The notes: generated from the sequence alone by a model not told the origin. A stretch of 60,920 nucleotides of DNA from an uncultured Oscillospiraceae bacterium (GCA_934597585.1 CAKTSA010000008.1:1-60920), one strand, 5' to 3'. Positions 8,987-17,601 are shown, counted from the stretch's first letter. Numbers and translations are program-made.

Positions 8987-9472
8987 TCAGTCAAAGCCAA
9001 ACAGGCCCATGATGCGGTGGTACAGGTCCTTGTGCTCCTCGTACCAGTCCTTGCGCTCCTGCAGCAGCCGCTCGGCGTCGGCGTATTCCTCCAGTGCCTG
9101 GCTGGCCTCCAGATAGCCACGGGTCAGCACCCGCATGCGCTTGCTCATGTACTGCATGATGCTCATGATCTTGGCGGGCCGCTCCTGGAAATAGTGGCCG
9201 AAGTTCTCGTGGGTGATGACGACACAGGCCGTCTTTTCCAGGGCCACAGCGGTAGCGTTCTGGGGACGGCTCTCCAAAAAGCCCACGATGCCGAAAAAGC
9301 CGTCGGCCTCCACCTCGTTCAGCAGCCGCTGGGTGGGCTTGTGATAGTCCACGTACAGGGCCACCTGGCCCCACAGCACATCATAGATGGCGGATACATA
9401 GTCACCCTGCTGATAGATGACTTCGCCCTTTTTGAAGATCCTTTCCCCTGCTTCGGGATGGCTCGTTGTCAC
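8987..9472 (-). CDS. Cyclic-nucleotide-binding (cNMP/Crp-type) domain protein without HTH
   Basis: A 161-residue protein with one cNMP-binding beta-roll: GERIFKKGEVIYQQGDYVSAIYDVLWGQVALY, then GFFGIVGFLESRPQNATAVALEKTACVV. After it comes a long charged helix (residues about 100-161) and no helix-turn-helix, so it is not a classical Crp/Fnr regulator. Ligand specificity cannot be told. The start is a GTG (9470-9472) with AAAGGCGG upstream. It lies last in a likely minus-strand group with the membrane protein and the racemase. Confidence 0.75.
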   Translation of the reverse strand: MTTSHPEAGERIFKKGEVIYQQGDYVSAIYDVLWGQVALYVDYHKPTQRLLNEVEADGFFGIVGFLESRPQNATAVALEKTACVVITHENFGHYFQERPAKIMSIMQYMSKRMRVLTRGYLEASQALEEYADAERLLQERKDWYEEHKDLYHRIMGLFGFD

Positions 9473-9517
9473 TTTTTTCGCCGCCTTTCTATAACAAAAT
9501 AATTATTCTGTAATCCT

Positions 9518-9937
9518 TTAGAACATCTTATCCACGTAGGCATTCAGTTTTTTCACGTCATAGCTGTCCTTATAGGTGGTCTTGAAGCGCTGCACCGTCA
9601 GGGAATTGAACTGCAGCACCTTGCGATACTTCATGATGCCGGCCACCAGACCGAACAGGGCGCAGATGGGGCCATAGGGCAGCATTTTCACGCAGGTATA
9701 GGCCAGCGCCGCCACCACGATGACTGAGATGACCACGCCCGCGATCTGCTTTTTCGGCTGGAGCAGCTTCACTTCCTCAGCGCTGATAATGCCTTCATCC
9801 ACCATAGTCTGGGCAAAGCGCTTCTGCACGCCGAACTGGGACACCGCCGACAGCACGATGGGCGCCACCGCCAGGAACGAGAACAGCGTGATCACCGCGT
9901 TCCAGAGAAATACGCCAAAATCCTTGATATCTCCCAT
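9518..9937 (-). CDS. Small integral membrane protein, unknown
   Basis: A 139-residue protein, start chosen at ATG 9937 (MGDIKDFG) because AAAGGA lies at good spacing there. A first hydrophobic segment covers residues about 9-32 (FLWNAVITLFSFLAVAPIVLS) and a second pair about 65-98. The stretch between holds VDEGIISAEEVKLLQPKKQ. The C-terminal 40 residues are basic and soluble. No family recognised. It lies between the racemase and the cNMP-binding gene in the same direction. Confidence 0.65.
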   Translation of the reverse strand: MGDIKDFGVFLWNAVITLFSFLAVAPIVLSAVSQFGVQKRFAQTMVDEGIISAEEVKLLQPKKQIAGVVISVIVVAALAYTCVKMLPYGPICALFGLVAGIMKYRKVLQFNSLTVQRFKTTYKDSYDVKKLNAYVDKMF

Positions 9938-9965
9938 AGTAAATGATCCTTTCGTTATGAAAAAT

Positions 9966-11066
9966 TTAATTTTTATCGTCAAAACACTGTCGGACATCCT
10001 CCCGGCCAGACAGATACAGCAGGTGGCTGTAGCGCAGGTCGAAGGACACCGTGTCGCCCACCTGCAGGCGGCGGGAACAGTCGGTCACATCCAGAATGCA
10101 GTGGTCGGAGCTGCCGCCTACCACGGTGATGCCCGCCTCCTGGGGGGACAGGCTCTCCAGCTCGCCTACGTCAGCCCGGCCCAGGGCCAGCAGTGCCCGG
10201 CGGCGGACGCCGTGATCCTCATACACCGGCTTGCGGCCAAAGGCGTCGATGCAGAACTGCCCCTGGGGATATGTGGGCTTGTCCCGCACCTCAATGACCT
10301 CCGCCGTCAGGGTGAAGGTGTCCTGCCGCAGGTAGTCCATGTCGCCGATATGCCACAGGTTGGGCAGGTCGTAGCCCAGCAGGATGTTTTCGCCGATGCG
10401 CAGGTGGTTGATGCCCTCCGGGATGGTGCCCCAGTGCACCAGCGTGTAGGTGCTGGTGGCGCCGCCGGAGACGATCTCCAGCTTGCGGCCGATGGCGGCC
10501 TCCACCCGGCGGGCCAAATCTGTCAGCTGCTGCATCTTCTCCGGCGTGGGCTGGATGGAGCCGTAGCAGCTCAGGTTCACGCCGATGCCGGCAAGGTGAA
10601 CATGGGGCAGGTCCCGCTCCACGTGGATGCAGGCGTCGATCAGCTCTTCCTGGTCCCAGAAGCCCTCCCGCAGATCGCCCAGGTCGGCCATGACGATGAC
10701 GCTGTGGGACTTGTTCTGCCTGCGGCACTCCTGCTCCAGGGCGTCCAGGGTGGCACGTTCGCTCTGCAGCGACATGTCGCACAGCGCCACCGTGTCGGGC
10801 AGCTCAGAAATTCCCGGAATGCGGATCAGAAGGAAGGGGCCGTCCACGCCGGCGGCCCGGCAGCGGGCCACCTGCTCCAGGCGGCTGGTGCCGATCTGTG
10901 CCGCGCCGCACTGGCGCATGGTCTGGGCCACACGGGGCATGCCGCCGCAGCCCTTGACAATGCCGCACACCTGGATATCCCGCGCATGGCAGCGGGATAT
11001 CACCGCCTCCGCGTTATGCTTCAGCCTGTCCAGATGGACCTCCAGACAGGGATATTGCCGATTCAT
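9966..11066 (-). CDS. Alanine racemase-family protein, ornithine racemase-like
   Basis: A 366-residue PLP enzyme with the alanine racemase N-terminal barrel. The PLP lysine is in VCGIVKGCGGMPRVAQ near residue 38, followed by IGTSRLEQVARCRAAGVDGPFLLIRIP and the glycine-rich phosphate-binding stretch SGGATSTYTL. It lacks the usual C-terminal signature of biosynthetic Alr, and the arrangement matches the alanine/ornithine racemase family that includes clostridial ornithine racemase (D/L-ornithine interconversion in ornithine fermentation). No ornithine-pathway genes are adjacent, so substrate assignment is tentative. GAGGTG precedes the ATG. Confidence 0.8.
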   Translation of the reverse strand: MNRQYPCLEVHLDRLKHNAEAVISRCHARDIQVCGIVKGCGGMPRVAQTMRQCGAAQIGTSRLEQVARCRAAGVDGPFLLIRIPGISELPDTVALCDMSLQSERATLDALEQECRRQNKSHSVIVMADLGDLREGFWDQEELIDACIHVERDLPHVHLAGIGVNLSCYGSIQPTPEKMQQLTDLARRVEAAIGRKLEIVSGGATSTYTLVHWGTIPEGINHLRIGENILLGYDLPNLWHIGDMDYLRQDTFTLTAEVIEVRDKPTYPQGQFCIDAFGRKPVYEDHGVRRRALLALGRADVGELESLSPQEAGITVVGGSSDHCILDVTDCSRRLQVGDTVSFDLRYSHLLYLSGREDVRQCFDDKN

Positions 11067-11154
11067 GGTTTCACCTCATTTTTAGTCAGTACATATTAGT
11101 ATAGCATATCTCCTTCCATAACGCCACCCTATTTTTTCCCTGGGACAAAAAGTC

Positions 11155-11183
11155 TTGCAAAAACTTGTCCTATTGCCTATAAT
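11155..11183 (+). promoter_or_regulatory. Promoter of the DHHW lipoprotein gene
   Basis: TTGCAA (11155-11160), 17-bp spacer, TATAAT (11178-11183), 48 bp before the start codon. Confidence 0.75.
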
Positions 11184-11230
11184 CATGGCATAGTAATAGA
11201 GACAGACCCCTGTGAGAAAGGAAGCGTTCC

Positions 11231-12568
11231 ATGAAAAAACTGATTTTGCTGGCAGCCACACTGCTGGCCGTGACCCTGGCGCTGAGCGGCTGCCACAAGC
11301 ACGTGTCCGCCGCCCCCGCCACCTGTACCGAGGCGGAGATCTGCACCGAATGCGGCAAGGTGATGACCAAGGCCCTGGGCCACGACCCAGGCCCGGAGGC
11401 CACATGCGCCGCGCCCCAGACCTGCCAGCGCTGCGGCATTGAGCTGTCGCCCCAGCTGCCCCATACCTCCGCCGGCCCCGCCACCTGCACCGAGGCCGAG
11501 ACCTGCGCCGTGTGCGGCGCGGTCATGAGCCCCGCCCTGGGCCACACGGTGGGAGACGACGGTGTGTGCGCTACCTGCGGACAGCAGGTAGTTCCCGCAG
11601 GACAGAAGTACATCGCCCCCGGCAAGGGCAGCGCCGCCTCCTCCGACGATGCGTCGACGGTAACAGCGGAGACCACCGCCGGCCACTATCACAACAACAT
11701 CGCCGCCTATTACGCCAACGCAGTGCTGGTGTGCGGCGACTATGGCGTGGAGTACTTTGACCCCGATCCCACCGGCTCCAGCGCCTACGCCGAGACGGTG
11801 AACAAGTTCGCCGCCAAGTACCCCAACATCCACGTCACCAGCCTGCTGACGCCCAAGAGCTGCGCCTATCATTCCCCGGCGGACTATGACGATCCCCATG
11901 ACGATATCGCCAACTTCATCAAGTCTACCTACGGCATGATGGACAGCTCTGTCACCACCGTGGACTGCATGGGGCTGATGGATCAGCACGCCGACGAGTA
12001 CATGTTCTACCGTACCGACCACCACTGGACCAGTCTGGGCGCCTACTACGCCTCGGCGGCCTACTGTCAGGCCAACGGCCTGACGCCCTGGACGCTGGAC
12101 AGCTATGACACGGTGGTGCGCACCGGATACACCGGCTCGTTGTACATGTACGGCGGTCATCCCGCGGAGCTGACGGCCAACCCGGACTACTCCGTGGCCC
12201 GGTTTCCCCACGTGGGCTATTCCATGGTGTACTACCGGGATGGCGTGCAGTATAACGGCCAGGCCGTCAACGGCGGCACCAACGAGTACGCCGGGATGTT
12301 TCTATGCGGTGACCAGCCCCTGACGGTCATCACCACCGACAACAAGAACGGCAGGACGCTGCTGGTGTTCAAGGAGTCCTACGGCAATGCTTTCGTTCCC
12401 TACATGATCGACTACTACGAGCGGATCGTGGTGGTGGACATCCGGGAGGATGTGGGCAGCGTCAGCGGCATCATTTCCCAGTACGGCGTCACCGACGCGC
12501 TGATCATCAACAATTGCCAGGCTGCCACCAGCCTGCGGAGCAATCTGGAGAGCCGGGCGCTTTCATAA
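11231..12568 (+). CDS. DHHW-family lipoprotein with N-terminal CxxC repeats
   Basis: A 445-residue surface lipoprotein. The signal peptide ends in a lipobox (LALSGC), so it is anchored to the membrane exterior. Residues about 30-125 hold four cysteine-pair repeats of the form ATCTEAE.C..CG.VM..ALGH, probably metal-binding or disulphide-bonded. The rest is an SGNH-like DHHW domain: GDYGVEYF, the eponymous YRTDHHWTSLGAYYA and FKESYGNAFVPYM near the C-terminus. Relatives (AlgJ/AlgX-like, DltD-like) act in O-acetylation of extracellular polymers. Here a cell-envelope polysaccharide modification role is plausible but no acyltransferase (MBOAT) gene is adjacent. Confidence 0.8.
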   Translation: MKKLILLAATLLAVTLALSGCHKHVSAAPATCTEAEICTECGKVMTKALGHDPGPEATCAAPQTCQRCGIELSPQLPHTSAGPATCTEAETCAVCGAVMSPALGHTVGDDGVCATCGQQVVPAGQKYIAPGKGSAASSDDASTVTAETTAGHYHNNIAAYYANAVLVCGDYGVEYFDPDPTGSSAYAETVNKFAAKYPNIHVTSLLTPKSCAYHSPADYDDPHDDIANFIKSTYGMMDSSVTTVDCMGLMDQHADEYMFYRTDHHWTSLGAYYASAAYCQANGLTPWTLDSYDTVVRTGYTGSLYMYGGHPAELTANPDYSVARFPHVGYSMVYYRDGVQYNGQAVNGGTNEYAGMFLCGDQPLTVITTDNKNGRTLLVFKESYGNAFVPYMIDYYERIVVVDIREDVGSVSGIISQYGVTDALIINNCQAATSLRSNLESRALS

Positions 12569-12580
12569 ACAACCCTGTGC

Positions 12581-12616
12581 AAAAAAATGGCCACCCTTTC
12601 GGGTGGCCATTTTTTA
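12581..12616. terminator. Bidirectional terminator
   Basis: Stem ATGGCCACCC / GGGTGGCCAT with loop TTTC, flanked by A7 and T6, between convergent DHHW and ygfK genes. Confidence 0.9.
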
Positions 12617-12633
12617 TGCAATTGCGATACCTC

Positions 12634-15588
12634 TTACGCGAACAGGTAGCCGTACTTGTCCCGCATGGTGACGATCAGCGTCTCCAGGTCGGCGGGCAGG
12701 CCGTTCTTGGCGTCGCTCAGGTCGTAGTCCTTGGGCTCGCCGAAGGTGCGGACGCGCACCTTGTCGCCGCCCAGGAACAGGACGCCGGCGTTGTGGGAAT
12801 CCACCATGTCCTCAGCGGTCTGGAACAGGGTGAACTTGTCGTGGCAGGGCTCGGAGGCGTAGGGGCAGAACTGGGTGCAGTTGCCGCACTCGTTGCACAT
12901 CTTGTCCACATGGACGATCTGGTGCTTGCCGTCGGCCATGGCGATGGCCACGTTGGCGCGGTTGGGGCAGGAATCCACGCAGTTCTCGCACAGCGTCTTG
13001 CACTGCAGGCAGCGCTGGCCCTCCTGGCAGGGATACTCGGCCATCTTCAGCACGCCCTTCTTAGCGGCGGCGTCAGCGATGGTGACGTAGGCCTGGGCGG
13101 GGATCTCGTAGGTATGGGGCGCGCCGATGACCTCGGCGGCGAAGGCGGCGGCGTCGGCAATGCCCTCCACGACGGTGGCGGGGCCGCGGGTGGCGTCGCC
13201 GGCGGCGTACACGCCCTCGATGTTGGTCTTGAAGGCGGGACGGCCCTTCTTGTCCAGCTCAATGCCGTTGGCGGCCATGAGGGCGTCGTCCACCTGCTCG
13301 CCCACGGCGGAGATCACCAGGTCGCAGGGGATGTCAAAGAACTCGCCACTGCCCACAGGGCTGCGGCGGCCGGAGGCGTCCGCCTCGCCCAGCACCATCT
13401 TCTCGCACGTCAGCACGCCGTCGGCCTGCTTCACGGGGGCGGCCAGCTCGGCGAAGGTCACGCCGTCAGCCAGCGCCAGGGCCAGCTCATGCTCGTCAGC
13501 GGGCATGTACTTGCGGGTACGGCGATAGACCAGGGTCACGTTCTTGGCGCCGCTGCGCTTGGCAAGACGGGCCGCGTCCATGGCGGTGTTGCCGCCGCCG
13601 ATGACGGCAATGTTGCCGGCCACGGAGATGTTGCCGGCCTTTACGCCCTTCATCCACTGGATGGCACCGGCCACGTCACCGGCGATATCCAGCTTGCCGG
13701 GCTTCCAGGCGCCCACGGCAAACAGGATGTGGGTGTAGCCCTGCTGCTTCAGCTCGGCCACAGAGGGAGCGGGCGCGCCGCACTTGACCTCAACGCCGTA
13801 CTTCTCCATCATGGCGATGTCCTTGGCGATGGTCTCGTTGGCGATACGGAAGCTGGGGATCACGTGACGGGGCACGCCGCCCAGCTCCTTCTCACGCTCG
13901 AAGATGGTGACGGCGATACCGGCGCGGGCCAGGAAGTTGGCGGCGGCGATACCGGTGGGGCCGCCGCCGATGATGGCGGCCTTCTTGCCGGAGATCTTCT
14001 CGGTGGGACGGATGTTGGCCATGACGGCGCTGTAGCCATTCTTGGCGGCCACCAGCTTGGCGTCACGGATGTGGACGGACTCCTCATAGAAGTTGCGGGA
14101 ACACTTGGCCTGGCAGCGGTGGGCGCAGATGGTGCCAGTCAGGAAGGGCAGGGGGTTCTTCTCGCAGATCAGCTTCAGGGCCGGGCCGTACAGGCCCTTG
14201 TTCACCAGCTCCAGATACTCGGGGATATCCTGGGCGATGGGGCAGCCGCCCTTGCAGGGTGCGCTGAAGCAGTCGATCCAGGGCACGCTCTTGTCGCTCT
14301 TGCGGCTGGGCAGGGGCTTGATGGGCTTCACGTGGTGCACGTCGGTGTGGCTGGCGGTAGACATTTCGCAGATGGCCTGGGTATCGGTGCCGCAGAAGGG
14401 CTTGTAGGTCATGTGCTCCACCTTTTCCACCATCTGCAGCAGGCGGTTGTAGCCGCCGGGCTTCAGGATAGTGGTGGCCACGGTGATGGGCCAGATACCT
14501 GCGGCAAACAGCTTGTCGCAGTTGAAGTACTCCGCGCCGCCGGCGAAGGAGATACGCATCTTGCCCTGGAACTGGCGGGAAATGCGGTGGCACATTTCGA
14601 TGGTCAGGGGGAACAGGGAGCGGCCGGACATGTACATCTCGTCGTTGGGCAGCTCACCCCGGGTGGTGTCGACGGGGAAGGTGTTGGAGAGCTTCAGGCC
14701 GAACTCCAGACCCTTGCTGTCGGCCAGCGCCTGCAGACGCTCAAACATGGGCACCGCGTCGGCCCACTGGAGATCCTCGTTAAAGTGGTGCTCGTCGAAC
14801 ACGATGTAGTCATAGCCCATGCTGTCCAGGGTGCGGCGTGCGGTCTCGTAGCCCAGGATGGTGGGGTTGCACTTGACGAAGGTGTGCAGGTGCTTCTCGG
14901 TGATCAGATAGCTGGCGATGCGCTCGATCTCATCGGGAGGGCAGCCGTGGAGGGTGGACACGGTGACGCTGCGGCTGACGCGGGGATCGATGGCGTCGAT
15001 ATAGTCGCTCTCCTCCGGGAACAACTCCTTCAGGACGGCCTTGCACTCGCCGAAGATGGCGGTCTTGGTGGCGTCCTTCATGCCCTCGATATAGGTGTTG
15101 ACCTTCTCGCCCTTGATGCCCTCCAGGTCGTAGCCCACGGACATGTTGAAGACGAAGCCGTTGGGATCGCCCAGACCGTAGACCTTGCTGATCACCTTCA
15201 GGGCGCACCAGGCCTTGATGTACTCGTCCATGGCCTGGGGCACGGTCAGCTCGGTGGACCACTCCTGGTTATAGCCCTCGTCATTGGCCAGGATGCAGGG
15301 GCGGGGCACACAGGCGGCCAGATCGGCGCCGTCCATCTTCTGAACGGTCTTGACCTCGAAAAACCGGGCGCCGGCCATGTAGGCGGCGATGATGTTCTGG
15401 GCCAGCTGGCTGTTGGGACCTGCGGCGGGACCAAAGGGAGTCTCGATCCGCTCACCGAAGATGGGCAGGGATTTGCCGGTGGCATGATAGGCCTTGCGCA
15501 CGCCGAAAATTTCGCCGCAGTTGGCGTATTCGGTCACCACCCAGTTCATCAGCGACTTGAACGGAATGGGATACATTTTTTCAGACAT
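12634..15588 (-). CDS. ygfK: YgfK-type iron-sulfur flavoprotein (putative selenate reductase subunit)
   Basis: A 984-residue multidomain oxidoreductase. Residues about 1-420 form a dihydroorotate dehydrogenase-like barrel (ETPFGPAAGPNSQLAQN). A GltD-like module follows: cysteine cluster CFSAPCKGGCPIAQD, then GTICAHRCQAKC, FAD Rossmann site IIGGGPTGIAAA near 534 and NADPH site AVIGGGNTAMDAA. The C-terminus carries two ferredoxin-type 4Fe-4S clusters (CLQCKTLCENCVDSCPN and CNECGNCTQFCPY). The closest named relative is E. coli YgfK, encoded beside ssnA in a purine/selenium-associated locus, and the ssnA partner is present here. A reductase step in anaerobic purine or nitrogen-heterocycle breakdown is inferred, not shown. 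GGAGG site at 15594-15599. Confidence 0.88.
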   Translation of the reverse strand: MSEKMYPIPFKSLMNWVVTEYANCGEIFGVRKAYHATGKSLPIFGERIETPFGPAAGPNSQLAQNIIAAYMAGARFFEVKTVQKMDGADLAACVPRPCILANDEGYNQEWSTELTVPQAMDEYIKAWCALKVISKVYGLGDPNGFVFNMSVGYDLEGIKGEKVNTYIEGMKDATKTAIFGECKAVLKELFPEESDYIDAIDPRVSRSVTVSTLHGCPPDEIERIASYLITEKHLHTFVKCNPTILGYETARRTLDSMGYDYIVFDEHHFNEDLQWADAVPMFERLQALADSKGLEFGLKLSNTFPVDTTRGELPNDEMYMSGRSLFPLTIEMCHRISRQFQGKMRISFAGGAEYFNCDKLFAAGIWPITVATTILKPGGYNRLLQMVEKVEHMTYKPFCGTDTQAICEMSTASHTDVHHVKPIKPLPSRKSDKSVPWIDCFSAPCKGGCPIAQDIPEYLELVNKGLYGPALKLICEKNPLPFLTGTICAHRCQAKCSRNFYEESVHIRDAKLVAAKNGYSAVMANIRPTEKISGKKAAIIGGGPTGIAAANFLARAGIAVTIFEREKELGGVPRHVIPSFRIANETIAKDIAMMEKYGVEVKCGAPAPSVAELKQQGYTHILFAVGAWKPGKLDIAGDVAGAIQWMKGVKAGNISVAGNIAVIGGGNTAMDAARLAKRSGAKNVTLVYRRTRKYMPADEHELALALADGVTFAELAAPVKQADGVLTCEKMVLGEADASGRRSPVGSGEFFDIPCDLVISAVGEQVDDALMAANGIELDKKGRPAFKTNIEGVYAAGDATRGPATVVEGIADAAAFAAEVIGAPHTYEIPAQAYVTIADAAAKKGVLKMAEYPCQEGQRCLQCKTLCENCVDSCPNRANVAIAMADGKHQIVHVDKMCNECGNCTQFCPYASEPCHDKFTLFQTAEDMVDSHNAGVLFLGGDKVRVRTFGEPKDYDLSDAKNGLPADLETLIVTMRDKYGYLFA

Positions 15589-15606
15589 GGGATGTCCTCC
15601 TTGTCG

Positions 15607-16083
15607 TTATTCTTGATAATATTCGTCCTCCGCCCAACAGGCGGGGTTTTCGTCAACGTATTGCCAGATACGGAGATAGTCCGCCTCGGTGCGGATCACG
15701 TGGTCGTAATAATTGCGCTGCCAGATTTTTTGACCAGCAGCCTTTGTGACCAGCGTTTTGAAAGACCGCACACGGCTCCCCAATGTTTGCGTAGGGGCCG
15801 ATGCCCACATCGGCCCGTGTTCCATGCCAATGGATACCACGAAGTGTACATGATTGGGCATAATGGCGTAAGCATCAATACCGGGAATCGTTTTTATATA
15901 CTGTTCAACAATGCGCCCGTATTGCGATAATACGGTGTGCGGGGCGATGTGGGCATCGCCCCCTACAACATGACCGAGAATACAGCGCTTCCCTTCGGTG
16001 CACACCGTCACAAAATACGCACCATTCGCCCCGTAATCATATTCCGGCAGGCGCAGAGACCTCCGCTGCGGCAATACTTCCAC
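15607..16083 (-). CDS. REP-associated tyrosine transposase (RAYT, Y1_Tnp/IS200-like)
   Basis: A 158-residue single-strand transposase of the HUH type. Landmarks are YFVTVCTEGKRC, the HUH-like motif MPNHVHFVV, and the conserved end RSFKTLVTKAAGQKIWQRNYYDHVIRTEADYLRIWQYVDENP, in which a tyrosine near residues 124-125 is the likely nucleophile. RAYTs act on REP palindromes. Unusually, this reading frame contains two 27-bp REP-like palindromes (residues about 40-48 and 89-98) at places where relatives normally have short loops. It begins with GTG three bases after the ssnA stop and precedes ygfK, so it interrupts an otherwise conserved gene pair. Activity after these insertions is uncertain. Confidence 0.85.
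   Translation of the reverse strand: MEVLPQRRSLRLPEYDYGANGAYFVTVCTEGKRCILGHVVGGDAHIAPHTVLSQYGRIVEQYIKTIPGIDAYAIMPNHVHFVVSIGMEHGPMWASAPTQTLGSRVRSFKTLVTKAAGQKIWQRNYYDHVIRTEADYLRIWQYVDENPACWAEDEYYQE
15791..15817 (+). repeat. REP-like palindrome inside the RAYT gene (copy 1)
   Basis: A 27-bp unit beginning GTAGGGGCC and ending CGGCCCG, with a 9-bp stem GGGCCGATG / CATCGGCCC around a 4-nt loop. Same GTAGG...CCG layout as the units at 31.3 kb. Its length is nine codons, so it does not shift the transposase frame. Confidence 0.7.
15940..15966 (-). repeat. REP-like palindrome inside the RAYT gene (copy 2)
   Basis: A 27-bp unit in opposite orientation to copy 1: plus strand runs CGGGGCGATG ... CATCGCCCCCTAC with stem GGGGCGATG / CATCGCCCC. 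It shares the CGATGTGGGCATCG core exactly with copy 1. Confidence 0.7.
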
Positions 16084-16086
16084 GTT

Positions 16087-17430
16087 TTAATACTCTCTGT
16101 GGTTCAGATCGCCCCAGAGCTTCTTGGCGGCTTCCAGGATGTGGGCGTTTTCGGCCTCCTCGTCGATGCCCACCAGGACGCGGTCCTGCATCAGCAGCTT
16201 ACCGGCGGCGATGGTGGTCTGGCACTGGCGGCCGGTCATGCCGAAGAGCATGTGACCGTCGATATTCTCGTCGGAGAAGGGGGTGAAGGGCTTGTAATCC
16301 ATGACGATGATGTCCGCTGCGGCACCGGCCTTCAGCACGCCCAGCTGCTGGGGGAAGTACTTGGCGCCGATCTTGGCGTTGTTCTTGAACAGCATGTCCG
16401 TGACCTCGCACCAGCCCACGTTGGGCAGGCAGTTCTGGCTGCGCTGGGAGCACAGGGCCACCTTGATGGACTCCAGCATGTCGTTGGTATAGGCGTCGGT
16501 GCCCATGCCCAGCAGGATGCCCCGCTTATAGAGCTGGAGCACCGGGCAGATGCCGATGGCGTTGCCCATGTTGGACTCGGGGTTATTCACCACCATGGTG
16601 CCGGTCTCCTTGATGATCTCCATCTCGGCGGTGTTCACATGGATGCAGTGGCCCAGGATGGTCTTCTCGCCCAGGATGCCGTGATCCTGCAGGCGCTGCA
16701 CGGGGCGGCGGCCGTAGTTCTGCAGGCTGTCGTACACATCGTTCATGCCCTCGGAAACATGGATGTGATAGCCGGTGCGGCCGTTGTTGGCCGCTACCAT
16801 GCGGTCAAAGGTCTTGTCGGAGATGGTGAACAGGGCGTGGCCGCCGAACATGGCCGCCAGCATGGGGTCCTTGCGCTGCTGGCACTCGGTGATGAAGTCG
16901 GCGTTCTCCTGGATGGCCTGCAGGCACTTCTCCTCGCCGTCGCGGTCAGACACCTCGTAGCACAGGCAGGAGCGCAGGCCCAGGCGCTTGCTCTCCTCGG
17001 CGATGGTGTGCAGCGTGCCGGGGATCTCGCCGTAGCTGGCGTGGTGGTCGAAGATGGTGGTGACACCCTGCTTGATGGAGTCCATGTACAGCGCTGTGGC
17101 GCTGGCGCGGGTGCCGTCCATCATCAGGTGACGGTCGATGGCCCACCAGGTGCCGTCCAGCACCTCATAGAAGTTGGTGGGGTTGTTGCCCACGATGCTC
17201 AGGCCCCGGGCCAGAGCGGAGTAGATGTGGGTGTGGGCGTTGATGAGCGCCGGCATGATCACGCCGCCCTTGGCGTCGATGATCTCCGCCTGGGGGTACT
17301 TGGCGCGCAGCGCGGCCTCCTCGCCCACCTCCAAGATGTTGGCGCCCTCGTACGCCACGGCACCGTGCTCGTAATAGCCCTTACCCTCGCTATCCCGGGT
17401 GATGAGTCTGCCATTGGTCACTAAAGTCAT
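16087..17430 (-). CDS. ssnA: Putative aminohydrolase SsnA
   Basis: A 447-residue metal-dependent amidohydrolase of the guanine/chlorohydrolase group. Metal-binding histidines are in PALINAHTHIYSALARG (HxH), HIHVSEG, GHCIHVN and the aspartate in GMGTDAYTNDM, all as expected for the deaminase/aminohydrolase barrel. The name follows E. coli SsnA, found beside ygfK. The start at 17430 is preferred because of AGGAGG at proper spacing; an upstream in-frame ATG at 17460 lies too far. It is the first gene of an ssnA-RAYT-ygfK operon, preceded by an attenuator-like leader. Likely role: deamination or ring hydrolysis of a purine-type substrate; this is inferred. Confidence 0.9.
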   Translation of the reverse strand: MTLVTNGRLITRDSEGKGYYEHGAVAYEGANILEVGEEAALRAKYPQAEIIDAKGGVIMPALINAHTHIYSALARGLSIVGNNPTNFYEVLDGTWWAIDRHLMMDGTRASATALYMDSIKQGVTTIFDHHASYGEIPGTLHTIAEESKRLGLRSCLCYEVSDRDGEEKCLQAIQENADFITECQQRKDPMLAAMFGGHALFTISDKTFDRMVAANNGRTGYHIHVSEGMNDVYDSLQNYGRRPVQRLQDHGILGEKTILGHCIHVNTAEMEIIKETGTMVVNNPESNMGNAIGICPVLQLYKRGILLGMGTDAYTNDMLESIKVALCSQRSQNCLPNVGWCEVTDMLFKNNAKIGAKYFPQQLGVLKAGAAADIIVMDYKPFTPFSDENIDGHMLFGMTGRQCQTTIAAGKLLMQDRVLVGIDEEAENAHILEAAKKLWGDLNHREY

Positions 17431-17483
17431 ATGGTTTTCCCTCCTGTAAAAAAGTTCCAATCACCATCACTGCCGCCAAATGC

Positions 17484-17590
17484 AAAAAATGTTCCAAACC
17501 TCCGAAGAAGTCTGAAACACTCAAGCCATGGCGCCGAGTGATAGTTGCAGCCCGTGCGCGAAGCACTTCCTTACAGCTACCAATCTTGGA
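17484..17590 (-). promoter_or_regulatory. Structured attenuator leader of ssnA (possible riboswitch)
   Basis: The minus-strand leader, about 165 nt from the promoter to the ATG, contains a 12-bp stem (17491-17518) capped by UUCG and followed by U6 (17484-17489), i.e. an intrinsic terminator well before the start codon. Just upstream are a CACTC...GAGTG hairpin abutting the terminator, a GTGC...GCAC hairpin and a longer imperfect pairing around them (about 17519-17590). This architecture is that of a transcription-attenuating riboswitch. No T-box core is present and I cannot match it to a known aptamer. Confidence 0.6.
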
Positions 17591-17601
17591 TTGTTATCTC
17601 T

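Noticed and set aside
17484..17595. ssnA leader as a second T-box
   Set aside because: The terminator hairpin resembles the leuS one around its UUCG loop, but the AGGGTGG core is absent.
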